In this document: positions 37,035-47,789 of the stretch, piece after piece
Layout: the number at the start of each line of letters is the position of its first letter
How positions within the stretch are numbered: the first letter of the stretch is position 1
Assembly: GCA_003956705.1 (NCBI GenBank)
Contig: QZCP01000279.1
Location: 124,001 to 188,000 of the forward strand
DNA from: Brevipalpus yothersi
Taxonomy: Eukaryota > Arthropoda > Arachnida > Trombidiformes > Tenuipalpidae
Length of the DNA stretch: 64,000 bases
Direction: 5' to 3'
Program-made: the position numbers and the translations under genes
Notes under the pieces: model-generated
Told to the model about the DNA's origin: nothing
What the model saw: the letters and a program-made list of their open reading frames with translations, nothing else
Databases searched by the model: none

Positions 37035-38449
37035 ATGAACAAATCGGAGGCCTCATCTCGAAGAGGTCATTCCATGGTCAATCATAGCAACGGAGATTCG
37101 ATTATGGAAAGGAAAGGTTTTCGTTCGCTAATTTGTGATGAAGAAGGTGTTATAATTGGTGAGATGGTTTACAGGTGTTTGATATGTTCATTTATTAGTG
37201 AATCAATGGAAAAAGTCCGCAATCATTATCAAAATGAGCACGTTGACATCGACGATTCGCTCAATGGTCGTTACTTGGGCTCGAATGGCGACTATTGCCT
37301 GTCACCTACTAATTCGTGTGATCAAAATTTGTGTGATGATTCAAATGCTCCAGGTACTGTTGCTGATGATCCTGAAGAAGAAGTTAGAGGCTCTGGTAAG
37401 TTTTCGATGTTGATATCAAATTTGTGATCTCTTTTCTTTTTTTTCTACCTCTCTCTCTCTCTCCACTCTCCAAGTTGTTGTTGATCTATTTGAACTTCAT
37501 TTCCTGTATTGTGTGTGTATGTGAGTGAATATATGTGTAGAGAAAGGAAGAATGGCTCCGATTCTTTCAAGAGAACAATCGCTCAACTTGGCGGCACCCA
37601 TTCTTCCTGCTAAACCAGTTTTGATCTAGAAATCGTTACCACCACCATAACTACTTGTGTTAGAGACTGTCTGACATATTTTATTCATCGAGTACATGAT
37701 GTCTATCTTTCTCATGCAAACATATGTTCTGTCTCACAGCTATTAATGGTAACTCTTATGGTACTAAGAGTCGATCTGGTTACATAGTGTGTAAGGTATG
37801 TTGCAGTACGCGTTTCTATTCATACGTACAGCGTCGTTATGGTCAATACAGTTGTTCAGCATGTTATCGACATTTTCGCGATTTCTTGTTGAAACCTAAA
37901 ATTTTTTCCTGTCCCACACTGGGATCATGCTCGCTTGAGACGAAAAATAAGTGCCGAGCCTGTTGGTTGCTCACATGTATCAATGTGTTCAATGAAAACA
38001 TCGATGAAGACAAGCGAAAGATCATGTACAATTATCGACCCGTTAAAGATGAGGATGCTGATGAGCCTGATCCTGGAGATCCTGATGATTTGGGTGACTA
38101 CGATCAAGATAAAGACGATTCAGGATCAGAGCTCACTTCAATCAAGCCACATGATAGTCTACTTGATGATCAAGAGGAACGAGGAACGATCTCTGGAGAT
38201 GAACAAACTGAAACCAATACACAACTTCCTGTTAAGCGTAACTTGACTAAGGTCCACAAAATATTGAAGAAAGTTAGTTCAAAGCGTAAGCGAAATTGGA
38301 GCTGTATGAAATGTTCGAACTGTTTGAAACAAGAATGTGGCAAATGCGTATATTGCCTAGATCGGCCAAAATATGGAGGCCAGTTTAGGCTCAGACAGCG
38401 ATGTGCTGATCGTCGATGCCTCCAGAAAGCCAAGGATAACATCTCTTAA
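37035..38449 (+). CDS. Zinc-finger protein combining C2H2, nuclear-receptor-like and CXXC fingers
   Basis: Two exons (37035-37395, 37740-38449) give about 356 residues. Residues 48-69 form one C2H2 finger (YRCLICSF...NHYQNEH). About 138-206 look like a nuclear-receptor-type double C4 finger: CKVCCSTRFYSYVQRRYG, then SCSACYRHFRDFLL, then CPTLGSCSLETKNKCRACWLLTC. An acidic stretch follows (about 225-260). The C-terminal 50 residues are a CXXC finger (CMKCSNCLKQECGKCVYC, KYGGQ, RCADRRC). This is the domain type that binds unmethylated CpG in MLL, DNMT1, CFP1 and KDM2. The nuclear-receptor-like part has no ligand-binding domain behind it. A nuclear chromatin or DNA-binding role is likely by inference. 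I do not recognise a named gene with this order of fingers. The exon join restores the frame exactly (G + CT). Confidence 0.82.
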
Positions 38450-39257
38450 TCTAATTCCTATTTAAAACTGACGTTCCTGATCAAACAATTTCTTTCATGT
38501 CACCAATAACTTTCAGTAATGTATTACGAAGCACAAAACTTCACTTCCCTCAACCAAAGCTGGAAATTTGCCTGAATCCCTTTGTTCAATTTTCGTCCTA
38601 TCGTTGCGAAAAAACCGACCCGACTTTCCCAATCTTGAATGGTTCCATGAACCTACTCCGTCTTCTCAGAGATCCTGGCAAAATCGGATCATTCCCTCAT
38701 AGATTTTTACTATTTTGAAGTTAATTCCAGCCTGGCATGTTCTCTGTTTCTTCTTCCACCATGGAAGATAATTTTAAGCGTTACAATTCCACGGTAGATG
38801 GTCCCATCATACACACGTTTCAGGCCTACCCTGTATCTCTTTGATTATCGAAATTTGAATGAATTTTCTCTCAACACTTTATCTTTCGGAAAAAATAAAG
38901 ATTGATCCTTATATTTTTTCAACTCTCAGTATTCCTTTTCCTCATGAAACTCCAAAAGATTCCAGGACGGTGAAATTCTTTGCTCAAAACATTCAGATTG
39001 ATCACTTGAGGCCCGGAAAAAATCTTTCCACAAAAATGAACGATAACTTGAGCTTTAATAAAGAAGAAATAATTCACAACAGTATCTTTTGAAGAGTAAA
39101 GAGAGTCTTACGTTAGAGTAAGGGAAGGTTTCCAAGTTTATGAAAAATTTTGAGAATGCTTTATTCGATCGAACAGTACCGTAAAAGAGAAAACAGATTT
39201 GTGGAGCTCTGTGCAGTGATGATTTAAGTAATTTACACTTAATATTTCAATCAAACA
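38450..39257. other. Intergenic region between convergent genes
   Basis: It holds the 3' flanks of the zinc-finger gene and VPS4. A TTTATT at 39160 (AATAAA on the minus strand) lies about 95 bases past the VPS4 stop and may be its poly(A) signal. Short plus-strand frames here have no support. Confidence 0.45.
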
Positions 39258-40976
39258 TTAGCCCTCCTGTCCGAAACTGTCCATGAACTCTTTCAATTTA
39301 ACAAGATCAGCTTCATTCACTGTGGGCTTAGCGTTAGCTAAAGACCTTAACATGTCGCTTTTGGTGATCGGTGGTTCCATCAGCTTTTCACTGGGAATTG
39401 TATACAATGACATTTCGATAGCATCAGGATCACCTGGAGAACAAGGAGTGAGAAGATCATCCACAATCTCGTCAGGGTTAACTGGAGATGGGCCACGGAC
39501 CTGTTTTTGGAGGACAGATTTTTATGAATTTCTCTGGTATAGCATGAGCTGGATTGAACTTACTTTCTTGAAATGAGTTGCCCCTTGGACCCTTCGAATT
39601 GGTTGCATCAAGGCATCGCGGACTAAGACACTGATATCGGCACCAGAAAACCCTTCTGTTTTTTCGGCGAGCTCCTTGAAATCCGCTTCTCTCAGATTAT
39701 GTTTCGAGTTTCCAATATGAATCTTGAAAATTGTAAGACGGGCCTGACACTCGGGTAGAGGTATATATATACGCTTCTCGAATCGACGACGAATCGCAGA
39801 ATCAAGAACCCAGGGAATATTTGTTGCTCCAAGAACGAGAATACCATCATTATCATTACCAATTCCTACAGAGAGAGAGAGAGAGGGGGGATATTTTTTC
39901 AGTCAGAAATTCATAAGAATGGAAAAAGGTTCACATACCCTGCATTTGAACGAGAAATTCGGTCTTGATTCTTCGTGCAGACTCAGATTCGTTGTCAGAC
40001 CTGGAGCTGCATAGCGAGTCAATCTCATCAATGAAAATAATACTGGGTTTTTGTTTTCGAGCCATGACGAAAAGATTCTTGACAAGCTTCTCACTTTCTC
40101 CTAGCCACTTTGATACGAGGTTGGAGGAGGATACAGAGAAGAAGGTCGAGTTGTTTGCTTCTGAGGCGACCGCTTTGGCCAGATAAGATTTACCAGTACC
40201 AGGAGGACCGAATAGCAAGATACCTCTCCATGGCTGCCTTTTTCCAGTGAAGAGATGTGGGAATCTGATGGGTAAAATAACAGCTTCTTTAAGAGCTTCT
40301 TTGGCACCTTCTAGGCCAGCTACATCGTCCCAATTAATGTCAGGTTTTTCCATAACAACTGCATCCTCTAACTGGCTCATGAGTTTTTTCTTCTCCTTAT
40401 CATCTTCATCACCACTATCATCACTCTTGTTGTCTTTTGAGCCAGCTCCATTTGAATCACCAGCCTTCACAGGTTTCTTTTTGGATTTCTTTTGCAGATA
40501 TTCCTTTAATTTCTCAGCTCTTTCAAGATAACCATTGCAATTTTGCCTCAGGGTCTCTTTTGTTTTATCTGATTGAATTTCATCTGTTCAAGAAGAGAAA
40601 ATGTTACAAAACAAATTCCAAATGAAAGTGTTGATTAGCATAAATGGCAAAGGAGGTGGAAATCATGTATATTCCATCCATTTCTTATCAGAGTGACGAT
40701 CAATAGGCGAAGGTCTCTAACTTACATTTAATAGAGTGTAAAAACAGCTCAACAGAGTGTTCATAGAGCCTTAAAGCTTCTTCATATTTTTCATTTTTAT
40801 CTGCTTCAGTGGCTCTTTTAACACAATCGATAGCTCTTTGAAGCTGGAAATACATGAATATACAAATAATTTGAATGAGAAATGATATACATCATTATAT
40901 ACTCTAGATGATAGAAATCATCAAAAAGAGGGAGAGGATCAAGGAATGTACTTACTTGTGTTGGTGTGCTCGACAT
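39258..40976 (-). CDS. VPS4: VPS4, ESCRT-III disassembly AAA ATPase
   Basis: Five exons join in phase: 40976-40956, 40843-40726, 40583-39939, 39865-39564 and 39500-39258, giving about 442 residues (human VPS4B 444). Residues 1-80 are the MIT domain (LQRAIDCVKRATEADKNEKYEEALRLYEHSVELFLHSIKYE) that binds ESCRT-III tails. An acidic/Ser linker follows. The AAA core has Walker A GPPGTGKS (172-179), Walker B IIFIDEID (228-235) and the arginine-finger segment DSAIRRRFEKRIYIPLPE. The C-terminus has the beta domain and closing helix ending LKEFMDSFGQEG. VPS4 recycles ESCRT-III at endosomes, midbody and nuclear envelope. Exons 1 and 2 lie inside a 262-base block nearly identical to a block in the broken copy at 42.4-43.1 kb. 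The protein itself looks fully functional. Confidence 0.96.
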
Positions 40977-41002
40977 GACAGCAATTGAACGTGAAACAAA
41001 CG
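40741..41002. repeat. 262-base conversion tract, copy A (VPS4 exons 1-2)
   Basis: This block matches 42829-43090 with only four mismatches and no gaps by eye (about 98.5% identity), across exon 2, intron 1, exon 1 and a few bases of 5' flank. Sequence on both sides of the block is also homologous but clearly more diverged. Confidence 0.9.
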
Positions 41003-41780
41003 ATATATTAGATGATGCTTAAATGGATAAAAGAATGCTGAATGTAGTGAATTTTTTGATCTTTTCACGATCTTATTGTTAACGAATTCACCTTATACGA
41101 AATATTTTGGTACATTAACACACAACATCAACACAAACAGCTTGTAAAAGATGGGTTGATAATATCAACTTGATATTTTCAGTGAAAACAAAAACATTCC
41201 CCTATCGACTGTTCTGGGAAGTCAGTTGAGTACACTTTCTCTCTCTCTTATTTCCGGTTGAGAACCAACATCTAGTAAATTTTCGATTCAAAACTCTGTA
41301 GACTCTTAATTTCTCATCAGATGATAAATTCTTGATGAAAAACATGATCATTACAAGTTTTTAGATGAAAATATTCCAGTGGAAATACTGTCCTTTAGGC
41401 TGAAAATCCCTTGCAACAAGAACCTAAAATACAATGTACTATGCGATGATAAAGTGAAATTTCGACCGAGTTCGAAACTTTCGATAGCAACGATGAATAG
41501 TCATTCCTTGATATGAAGACGAATGCTACAGAAGGGATCAGTATCTGAGATTTTGAAAGAAAATTTTCTGATAATCACTTTATCCATCAACTCTTCGTTA
41601 GGGTTCCATTTTTGATTCCACGAATTATTCATATCTCAGTTAAAGAGCTCTTTAATGGGAACATGATCTATCTATCTCAATAGAGGAAGAACTTCTTAAC
41701 CGTTATTGAGCATAAAATATATTTTGCGTCTAGTACTCTTCAAAACATCAGAAAAAGGATAATTGGATCAGGTGTTTTCA
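41003..41780. repeat. Diverged duplication of the VPS4 5' flank, copy A
   Basis: By eye this non-coding stretch aligns, with many substitutions and small indels, to about 43091-43940. Shared anchors include the GTTAACGAATTCAC segment, ACACAAACAG and the CATCGACTGTTC-like segment. No gene is seen in it. Confidence 0.7.
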
Positions 41781-41889
41781 ATGTTTCAATGTTTTTCTTA
41801 TGATGTAATGAATTTATGAATGAGAAAAGATCAAGAAAGAGGCTATCGTCTCAGAACAAGAAAGTGAGAGTTGATTTCCTACTCGAACT

Positions 41890-42399
41890 GATTCAACTTT
41901 CTTCAGACTAATAAATGAACTTCTAAGAAATTCTTAGATATAACTCTCTTGTGTATTTTTATCAATTTTAATTCAACGTTTTATCCAGATCAAGAAAAGA
42001 CATACAGATATAAAGAATAGATGGAGATTGTTGGACTTAACTCAGCGGATTCAGCCTTATCAGAACTAATTATGAGTTAGTTGGGGAGAGCTCCTAATTT
42101 GTCGATTTATGAAGAAAAAGTATAAATAAAGTATTTGACGTTCCAGAGATGTCTTAGTAAATTCACAATCTGAAAGAGAGTGTTATTCTCTGTTCTAGAA
42201 GATCAGTTCGTTGATTTGAGTCCTACTTCGGTAGAAAACTTAGAGGCGTTTAGTTCATTTCATAAACGGTAAAACTTTCTCGCAGCTCCAGGATATCACA
42301 CCATGTGGAGATACATATTGTTCAAGAATGGTCTTCTCCACAAGTGTTGCTTGATAGGAAGCTTATAATCTCGACTTCATCGAAGACGCTCACATATCT
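41890..42399. repeat. Diverged repeat, copy A (partner at 47.8-48.3 kb)
   Basis: This AT-rich non-coding stretch aligns by eye with about 47790-48290. Shared runs include TTAGATA.AACTCTCT, TTATCAGAACTA, and the patch GATATCACA..AT..TTGAG/GGAG..AGATA.ATATTGTTC. No open frame or terminal repeat is obvious. Confidence 0.6.
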
Positions 42400-43064
42400 T
42401 GTCATTAATATCTTTTTTAAGAGTTTCTTTGATACCTCATGGGCCAGCTATATCGTCCCACTTATGAGAGTTCTTCCAGAACTGCATCCGCTGACTGGCT
42501 CATGAGTTTATTCTTCTCTTCAACATCTTCATCACCTTGTTTCCTTTTGAGCTAGTTCTATCTGAAATTCTAGTCTTTACCGGTTGAGATATCGCCTTAG
42601 TATCTCAGCTCTTTCAAGATAACCAGCGCAATTTTGTCTCAGGGTCTCTTTTGTTCTATCTGAACATATTTCATCTGTTCAAGAAGAGAAAATGTTGCCA
42701 TCAAACCCCAAACGAAAGTACTACTTTATGTGCATGGCAAAGGTGATAGAAACCATGTTATTCCATTCATCCCTTTCAAGAGTGATAATCGATAGAGGAA
42801 GTCTCCAAATTAAATCTAATAGCGTGTGAAAACAGCTCAACAGAGTGTTCATAGAGCCTTAAAGCTTCTTCATATTTTTCATTTTTATCTGCTTCAGTGG
42901 CTCTTTTAACACAATCGATAGCTCTTTGAAGCTGAAAATACATGAATATACAAATAATTTGAATGAGAAACGATATACATCATTATATACTCTAGATGAT
43001 AGAAATCATCAAAAAGAGGGAGAGGATCAAGGAATGTACTTACTTGTGTTGGTGTGCTCAACAT
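42400..43064 (-). pseudogene. Partial, broken VPS4 copy
   Basis: Homology to VPS4 runs from its start codon (here ATG at 43064, second codon Leu instead of Ser) through the start of the AAA region, and stops before the Walker A coding segment. Exons 1 and 2 are nearly identical to VPS4. The splice donor after exon 2 is lost (GT replaced by TT), the exon-3 counterpart has several indels that break the frame, and the ATPase core is absent. It lies on the same strand as VPS4, 1.4 kb upstream, so it arose by tandem duplication. I see no way for it to make a full VPS4. A short transcript from the intact first exons is possible but unsupported. Confidence 0.88.
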
Positions 43065-43090
43065 GACAGCAATTGAACATGAAACAAACG
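42829..43090. repeat. 262-base conversion tract, copy B (inside the broken VPS4 copy)
   Basis: Partner of 40741-41002, with four mismatches and equal length. The abrupt change from high to low similarity at both ends fits recent gene conversion between the two copies. Confidence 0.9.
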
Positions 43091-43940
43091 GTAAATAAAA
43101 TGATGGTTAAATGAGTGAAAGAGCAGTGAATGTGATTAATTTTTTTGTCTTTCCACGATCTTTTTGTTAACGAATTCACTTAGCATCCAAATCTGGTGAC
43201 CGAATATTTTGGACACTAATACACAGCACCAACACAAACAGTTTGTGAAAAATATGGGATTTCAACCCATTGGGTTGAAATCTCAAAATTCATTGAAAAT
43301 TTCAAAACAATCAAAAACATTCTCCCATCGACTGTTCGCAGAAAAGTGTTCTGAGGAGCCAATCGAGTACACTTATTCTCACTCTTATTTCCAGTCAAGA
43401 ACGAAAATCCAGCCGATTCATATTCAAAACTACTTAGCAGATTCTTATTTTTCATCAGATGACGAATCTCTGGTTGGAAAAGATCATCCTTCCTGTTTAA
43501 ACAGAAATATTTTTTGAGGGAAGATTTTCCTTTAGGTCCATTATTTCCTTCAACAAGCCTGTTGCATGGACATTACATGTATAGATTATACCTCAATAAA
43601 GCTAAATATTGGCAAAGTCTGAAATCATCGAAAGCAACGATAAATGATCTATTCACACCGTGGAATGAAGGTGATGCTACAAGAGTGATCAAGATTCGAT
43701 ATTTTGAGATGAAAAAGTTCAGATAATGACCTTATCAATCAAATTTTCGTTGGTGTTCAGTTTTTGATTCCACAAATTATTTCATATCTCGGTTCAAGAG
43801 TTTCTAAATGAAAGACAGTCCATCTATTTTGATGGAGAAGAAACTTTTCATCCATCATGCATCTCATGAGTATACATGTATTATATTTTGGATTTTATTT
43901 TTTCGTAACATCGAGAGAAGAACAACTAGATCAGGCATTT
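43091..43940. repeat. Diverged duplication of the VPS4 5' flank, copy B
   Basis: It aligns by eye with 41003-41780. Open frames at 43209-43517 and 43514-43726 lie in this non-coding duplicate and are not shared in copy A, so I do not treat them as genes. Confidence 0.7.
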
Positions 43941-44132
43941 TTGGTGTCTCTCATGATAATTTAGATCATCTCATATGATTAGTCTGATTAAATCTCTGAG
44001 TCAATATTTATCTTGACTGGAAGTTATTATTCAAAAAAGGAAAAGATAATGTAATATTATATAATATCTCTCTGAGCATTCATCGGGCAATACTGGATTG
44101 GTTTTCATCGTCTCCATACAAATGAATAGATC

Positions 44133-44544
44133 TTATCTAGGACAGTAGAATTGAGTATTCCTGGTGAGATATTCTTTCTGGAGCTCCTCTGCTCTTCGGG
44201 AATACCGAGCACATTTCTCTCGAATCGATTCCTTAGTTCGTTCAGAACGAACCTCATCTTCTGAAAAATAAAGAAAATTTCTTCAGACTGAAGCAGAAAA
44301 AATCTACTCAAAAATTTACGATGAAATTAAATCTTACTTTGGATAACATGTTGGTAGAGCTCTGCCGCGTGTGAATATAGCCGAACGGCTTTTGAGTACT
44401 GAGCATTTCTATCAGCTTCGATGGCCAAATTGGCAAACTCGACAGCTCTTTCGATCTAAAAAATTATGAAACTATGAAAATAGATCCTAAAGGTGAACAC
44501 TTTTATAAAAAACTTACCAAAGGGTCTTGAAGCGTTGCGGACAT
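44133..44544 (-). CDS. Stand-alone MIT-domain protein related to VPS4
   Basis: Three exons join in phase: 44544-44518, 44455-44338 and 44260-44133, giving 90 residues. The product starts MSATLQDPLIERAVEFANLA and continues through the MIT helices (DRNAQYSKAVRLYSHAAELY; ERTKESIREKCARYSRRAEEL), then stops soon after with a short unrelated tail. It matches the VPS4 MIT domain helix by helix. Exon 2 is 118 bases, the same as VPS4 exon 2, and the phases at both introns are the same. It lies on the same strand as VPS4 and its broken copy. MIT domains bind ESCRT-III MIM motifs. With no ATPase behind it, the protein could compete with or modulate VPS4, which is inference. It is intact: the ATG, donors and acceptors are all good. 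Unlike the broken copy it is old and diverged. Confidence 0.8.
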
Positions 44545-45312
44545 CTTCTCACTCCTCACAAACTTGAACCACGTTCTGGTAAAATTAACTGATGAACAGC
44601 TAAAAAATTTGATTGAAAGACACGAGTTCCGGTGTGAATCCACAATGACACTAATGTTTGATGGAAAATCAGATGAATGAAGTAGAGAAGAAATCGCAAC
44701 GATTTTATATCTTATCAAATGATACTGTCCACTGAAATGGCCTATCAAAACCAAGCTCAATATCATCATATTAGAGGACGAAAAATGATTGGATCCTCAC
44801 TGGAATTCCAACTCGCTTTGTGTGCTTAACGGAAATGAAAACTAACTCATTTGGTCCATGAGTTATTCAAACCTGACATCATGCCTATCCATGATTTGTC
44901 TACGGGTGATAGAGATTTGTAGATAGAGAGGTTAGTTAAAGTTCAGTGTGTTATTTGTAATGATTCATCTTCCAGGAAGACAAGCGCGTTGAGGATTCAT
45001 TGGGTTGAATTTTTGGTTCATTGATCATCAACGCGGGGGAGATGCAAATGAAATACTCTGAATTTATGGCTAAGCTAAGCTATCTTTTCTTCCTAGATTT
45101 AGGGCATTATAAGCTTTCTTAGTCTTGATAGTTTTCAAAAAAAATTTTTGAGACATAGTTCATGTAAATCATTCTCAATAACCAATCACATTCAGATGAT
45201 GGAAGTGAGCTCCAGTAAAACGGCAGTCCTAGATCTTCTCTTGTTGAACACAAGTTTATATCAAACAAGATCAGCACCTGATTTTCAAAAAATATGGCTT
45301 GATGCTAATGAA

Positions 45313-45374
<62 letters not shown>

Positions 45375-45892
45375 NNNNNNNNNNNNNNNNNNNNNNNNNN
45401 NNNNNNNNNNNNNNNNNNNNNNNNNNNNNNNNNNNNNNNNNNNNNNNNNNNNNNNNNNNNNNNNNNNNNNNNNNNNNNNNNNNNNNNNNNNNNNNNNNNN
45501 NNNNNNNNNNNNNNNNNNNNNNNNNNNNNNNNNNNNNNNNNNNNNNNNNNNNNNNNNNNNNNNNNNNNNNNNNNNNNNNNNNNNNNNNNNNNNNNNNNNN
45601 NNNNNNNNNNNNNNNNNNNNNNNNNNNNNNNNNNNNNNNNNNNNNNNNNNNNNNNNNNNNNNNNNNNNNNNNNNNNNNNNNNNNNNNNNNNNNNNNNNNN
45701 NNNNNNNNNNNNNNNNNNNNNNNNNNNNNNNNNNNNNNNNNNNNNNNNNNNNNNNNNNNNNNNNNNNNNNNNNNNNNNNNNNNNNNNNNNNNNNNNNNNN
45801 NNNNNNNNNNNNNNNNNNNNNNNNNNNNNNNNNNNNNNNNNNNNNNNNNNNNNNNNNNNNNNNNNNNNNNNNNNNNNNNNNNNNNNNNNNNN

Positions 45893-45971
<79 letters not shown>

Positions 45972-46062
45972 CTCTCTAAATGCAAATTCAAATCAAATAA
46001 TGTCTGCAGATTGACTGAAATCTCATTTCTGCGTCATAAGCTCGCTTTACTCGGACAAAATC
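44545..46062. other. Intergenic region with a large (CT)n tract and gap
   Basis: It lies between the divergent MIT-only gene and the acidic secreted protein gene. The long CT frame reads only Ser-Leu repeats across N and is not coding. Confidence 0.5.
45316..45977. repeat. (CT)n microsatellite containing an N gap (45375-45892)
   Basis: CT repeats flank 518 N bases; the right end grades into TTTC repeats. The true length is unknown. Confidence 0.95.
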
Positions 46063-47761
46063 ATGTTAAAATTCACATCAATCCTGCTATTCACCATTTT
46101 TTTAAGCCATGGTAAGATAATCCGAGATCCAGTTTCAATATTTGCCACCAACTCAATGACTTCTTATTCCATAGAGTCAAGTTCCTTGGTTGTTCCGGAA
46201 GCTGCACTCAGACGTATGTGTAAGATGGCCTTCGTGATGCGAGAAACTGGCCTCAATGATGCCCAACTAATGGAACGATTGGACAAACAAGTGAAGGAAA
46301 TAATCGATTCTGAGAAGGTGAAACTAGGATTGAGAAGTTTGGTACAAGAGCCAGTAACTCCAAAAGATAGAAAACTCTTGCGAGATTTCACATCTACCAT
46401 CTACTCGTAATTATCTATGAATTTGAATAACATATTAAGTCAGAGCATTCACTGATGAAAAGTTTTCCTCTGTGAACTCTTCAGAAATGATGGTTGCTCC
46501 GGTGGCAATTATTATAGAGATCCAATTGGGAATACGATAGCAGATACAAAGGTTTGTCAAAAAGGTGGTGATCCAAGTGGAGTCGTTGTGATGAACCACG
46601 TACTAACAGATGATCCTTCAATCAATCCATATCCTGGTAGCTATAAAAATATACCCAAAACTCCGAAAACGGTTGAAGATTTGAGCTTCAAAATGCCTGA
46701 AGGAAAAGAACTCAACGTCGTCTACAAACGAGATGTCCAATCTCAGATGTCTAGGAAGCCTGATCATAAACCTAACACAAACAATCAGCCCTCCATGACT
46801 CCTTCAACTCAGCCATCACCGTCATTACCAAAGAATGTTATTAGTGCAGGTAAGTATAAGGTTCTTTCAGTAGCAACTGCAAACTCTTACAAATTAATAA
46901 AAAAAAGTCTAGCAGTAATCGATGAGCGTCTATCTTGATGAACTATCAAAATGCTGGCTGATTTCTTTCAAATTTTTCGCCAGCTTCCCATGCATAGGGA
47001 AAATGATTCTCAGTGTTTCCATAGTATGTAGCTTGTAATTGTTGTACCACTGGAATAGAAACGAGAATTAATTCTGATTCGATGAAATCAATTGGTCTTG
47101 AATAATCATTGTAGATTTTTCTCTAGGAAAAAACCAAACATCTGATGACGATACGGATTTTGATGATGACGATGATTTTAAAGATGACAGCGAGGAAGAA
47201 GATGAAGATGACGATTGGGAGGATGAATACGATGGTGATGATCATCTGATTGAATTTGAAAAAGCATGGAAATTCTGTGATACTTTCAAGGTGCCAACGT
47301 TCTTGGACACCAGGAATTTGAGACAATGGAACGAGACTATTGCCTCTATTCTCCTTCAACACAAGAAACTTGCCGATCCCATTTATGAAACAGAGGATGA
47401 TATAGAAGAGACCGATATGGAGAGTGAAGAACGCGAATGGATTGAAGATGAGATTGATGATTTCTTGGAAGAAGAGGCTGATAGAAGAGAAGAGGAAGAA
47501 GAGGCCAGAGAAGAAAAGCTGGAACAAGAACAAGAACTTCTTGAAGCAGCCAAGAACGCTACACTAAATGCAGCCAAAAATGCTACTCTAAATTCAATGA
47601 AAGAGCCTAATTCTTCACCTAATCAGCCAATTAGTCAACCAATTAAGCCTGTTGGAAACTTCAACAATGGTAATAATGGCAATGGTGGCAATAATGGAAA
47701 CTCTGGTAAGAATAAGGAAAGATCAAAAAAGAGACCATCTTCTAAGAACAAGAGAAAGTGA
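46063..47761 (+). CDS. Secreted acidic protein, no recognised family
   Basis: Three exons join in phase: 46063-46406, 46485-46849 and 47127-47761, giving about 447 residues. A signal peptide is clear (MLKFTSILLFTIFLSHG). About residues 45-115 are helical and charged. Exon 2 begins NDGCSGGNYYRDPIGN with two Cys, then a Pro/Thr/Asn-rich linker. Exon 3 opens with a very acidic tract (about residues 240-275, mostly Asp and Glu), has a conserved-looking helical segment (KAWKFCDTFKVPTFLDTRNL) and a second Glu-rich coiled stretch (EEADRREEEEEAREEKLEQE). The C-terminus has paired NATLN sequons, an Asn/Gly-rich stretch, and ends in a Lys/Arg/Ser basic tail. The charge split (acidic middle, basic end) recalls matrix or calcium-binding secreted proteins, but I recognise no domain. 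Splice signals and phases are consistent at every junction. Confidence 0.78.
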
Positions 47762-47789
47762 GAATTGGATTCCCTACATCATCTGATTT

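Noticed and set aside
43209..43726. Two plus-strand frames of 70-102 codons
   Set aside because: They lie in the duplicated non-coding VPS4 flank and are not preserved in the other copy.
45148..46014. Long frames through the second N gap
   Set aside because: Same cause: dinucleotide repeat and unknown bases.
47123..47577. Minus-strand hydrophobic and Ser-rich frames
   Set aside because: Antisense shadows of the acidic exon of the secreted protein gene: Asp/Glu codons read as Ile/Phe/Ser on the other strand.
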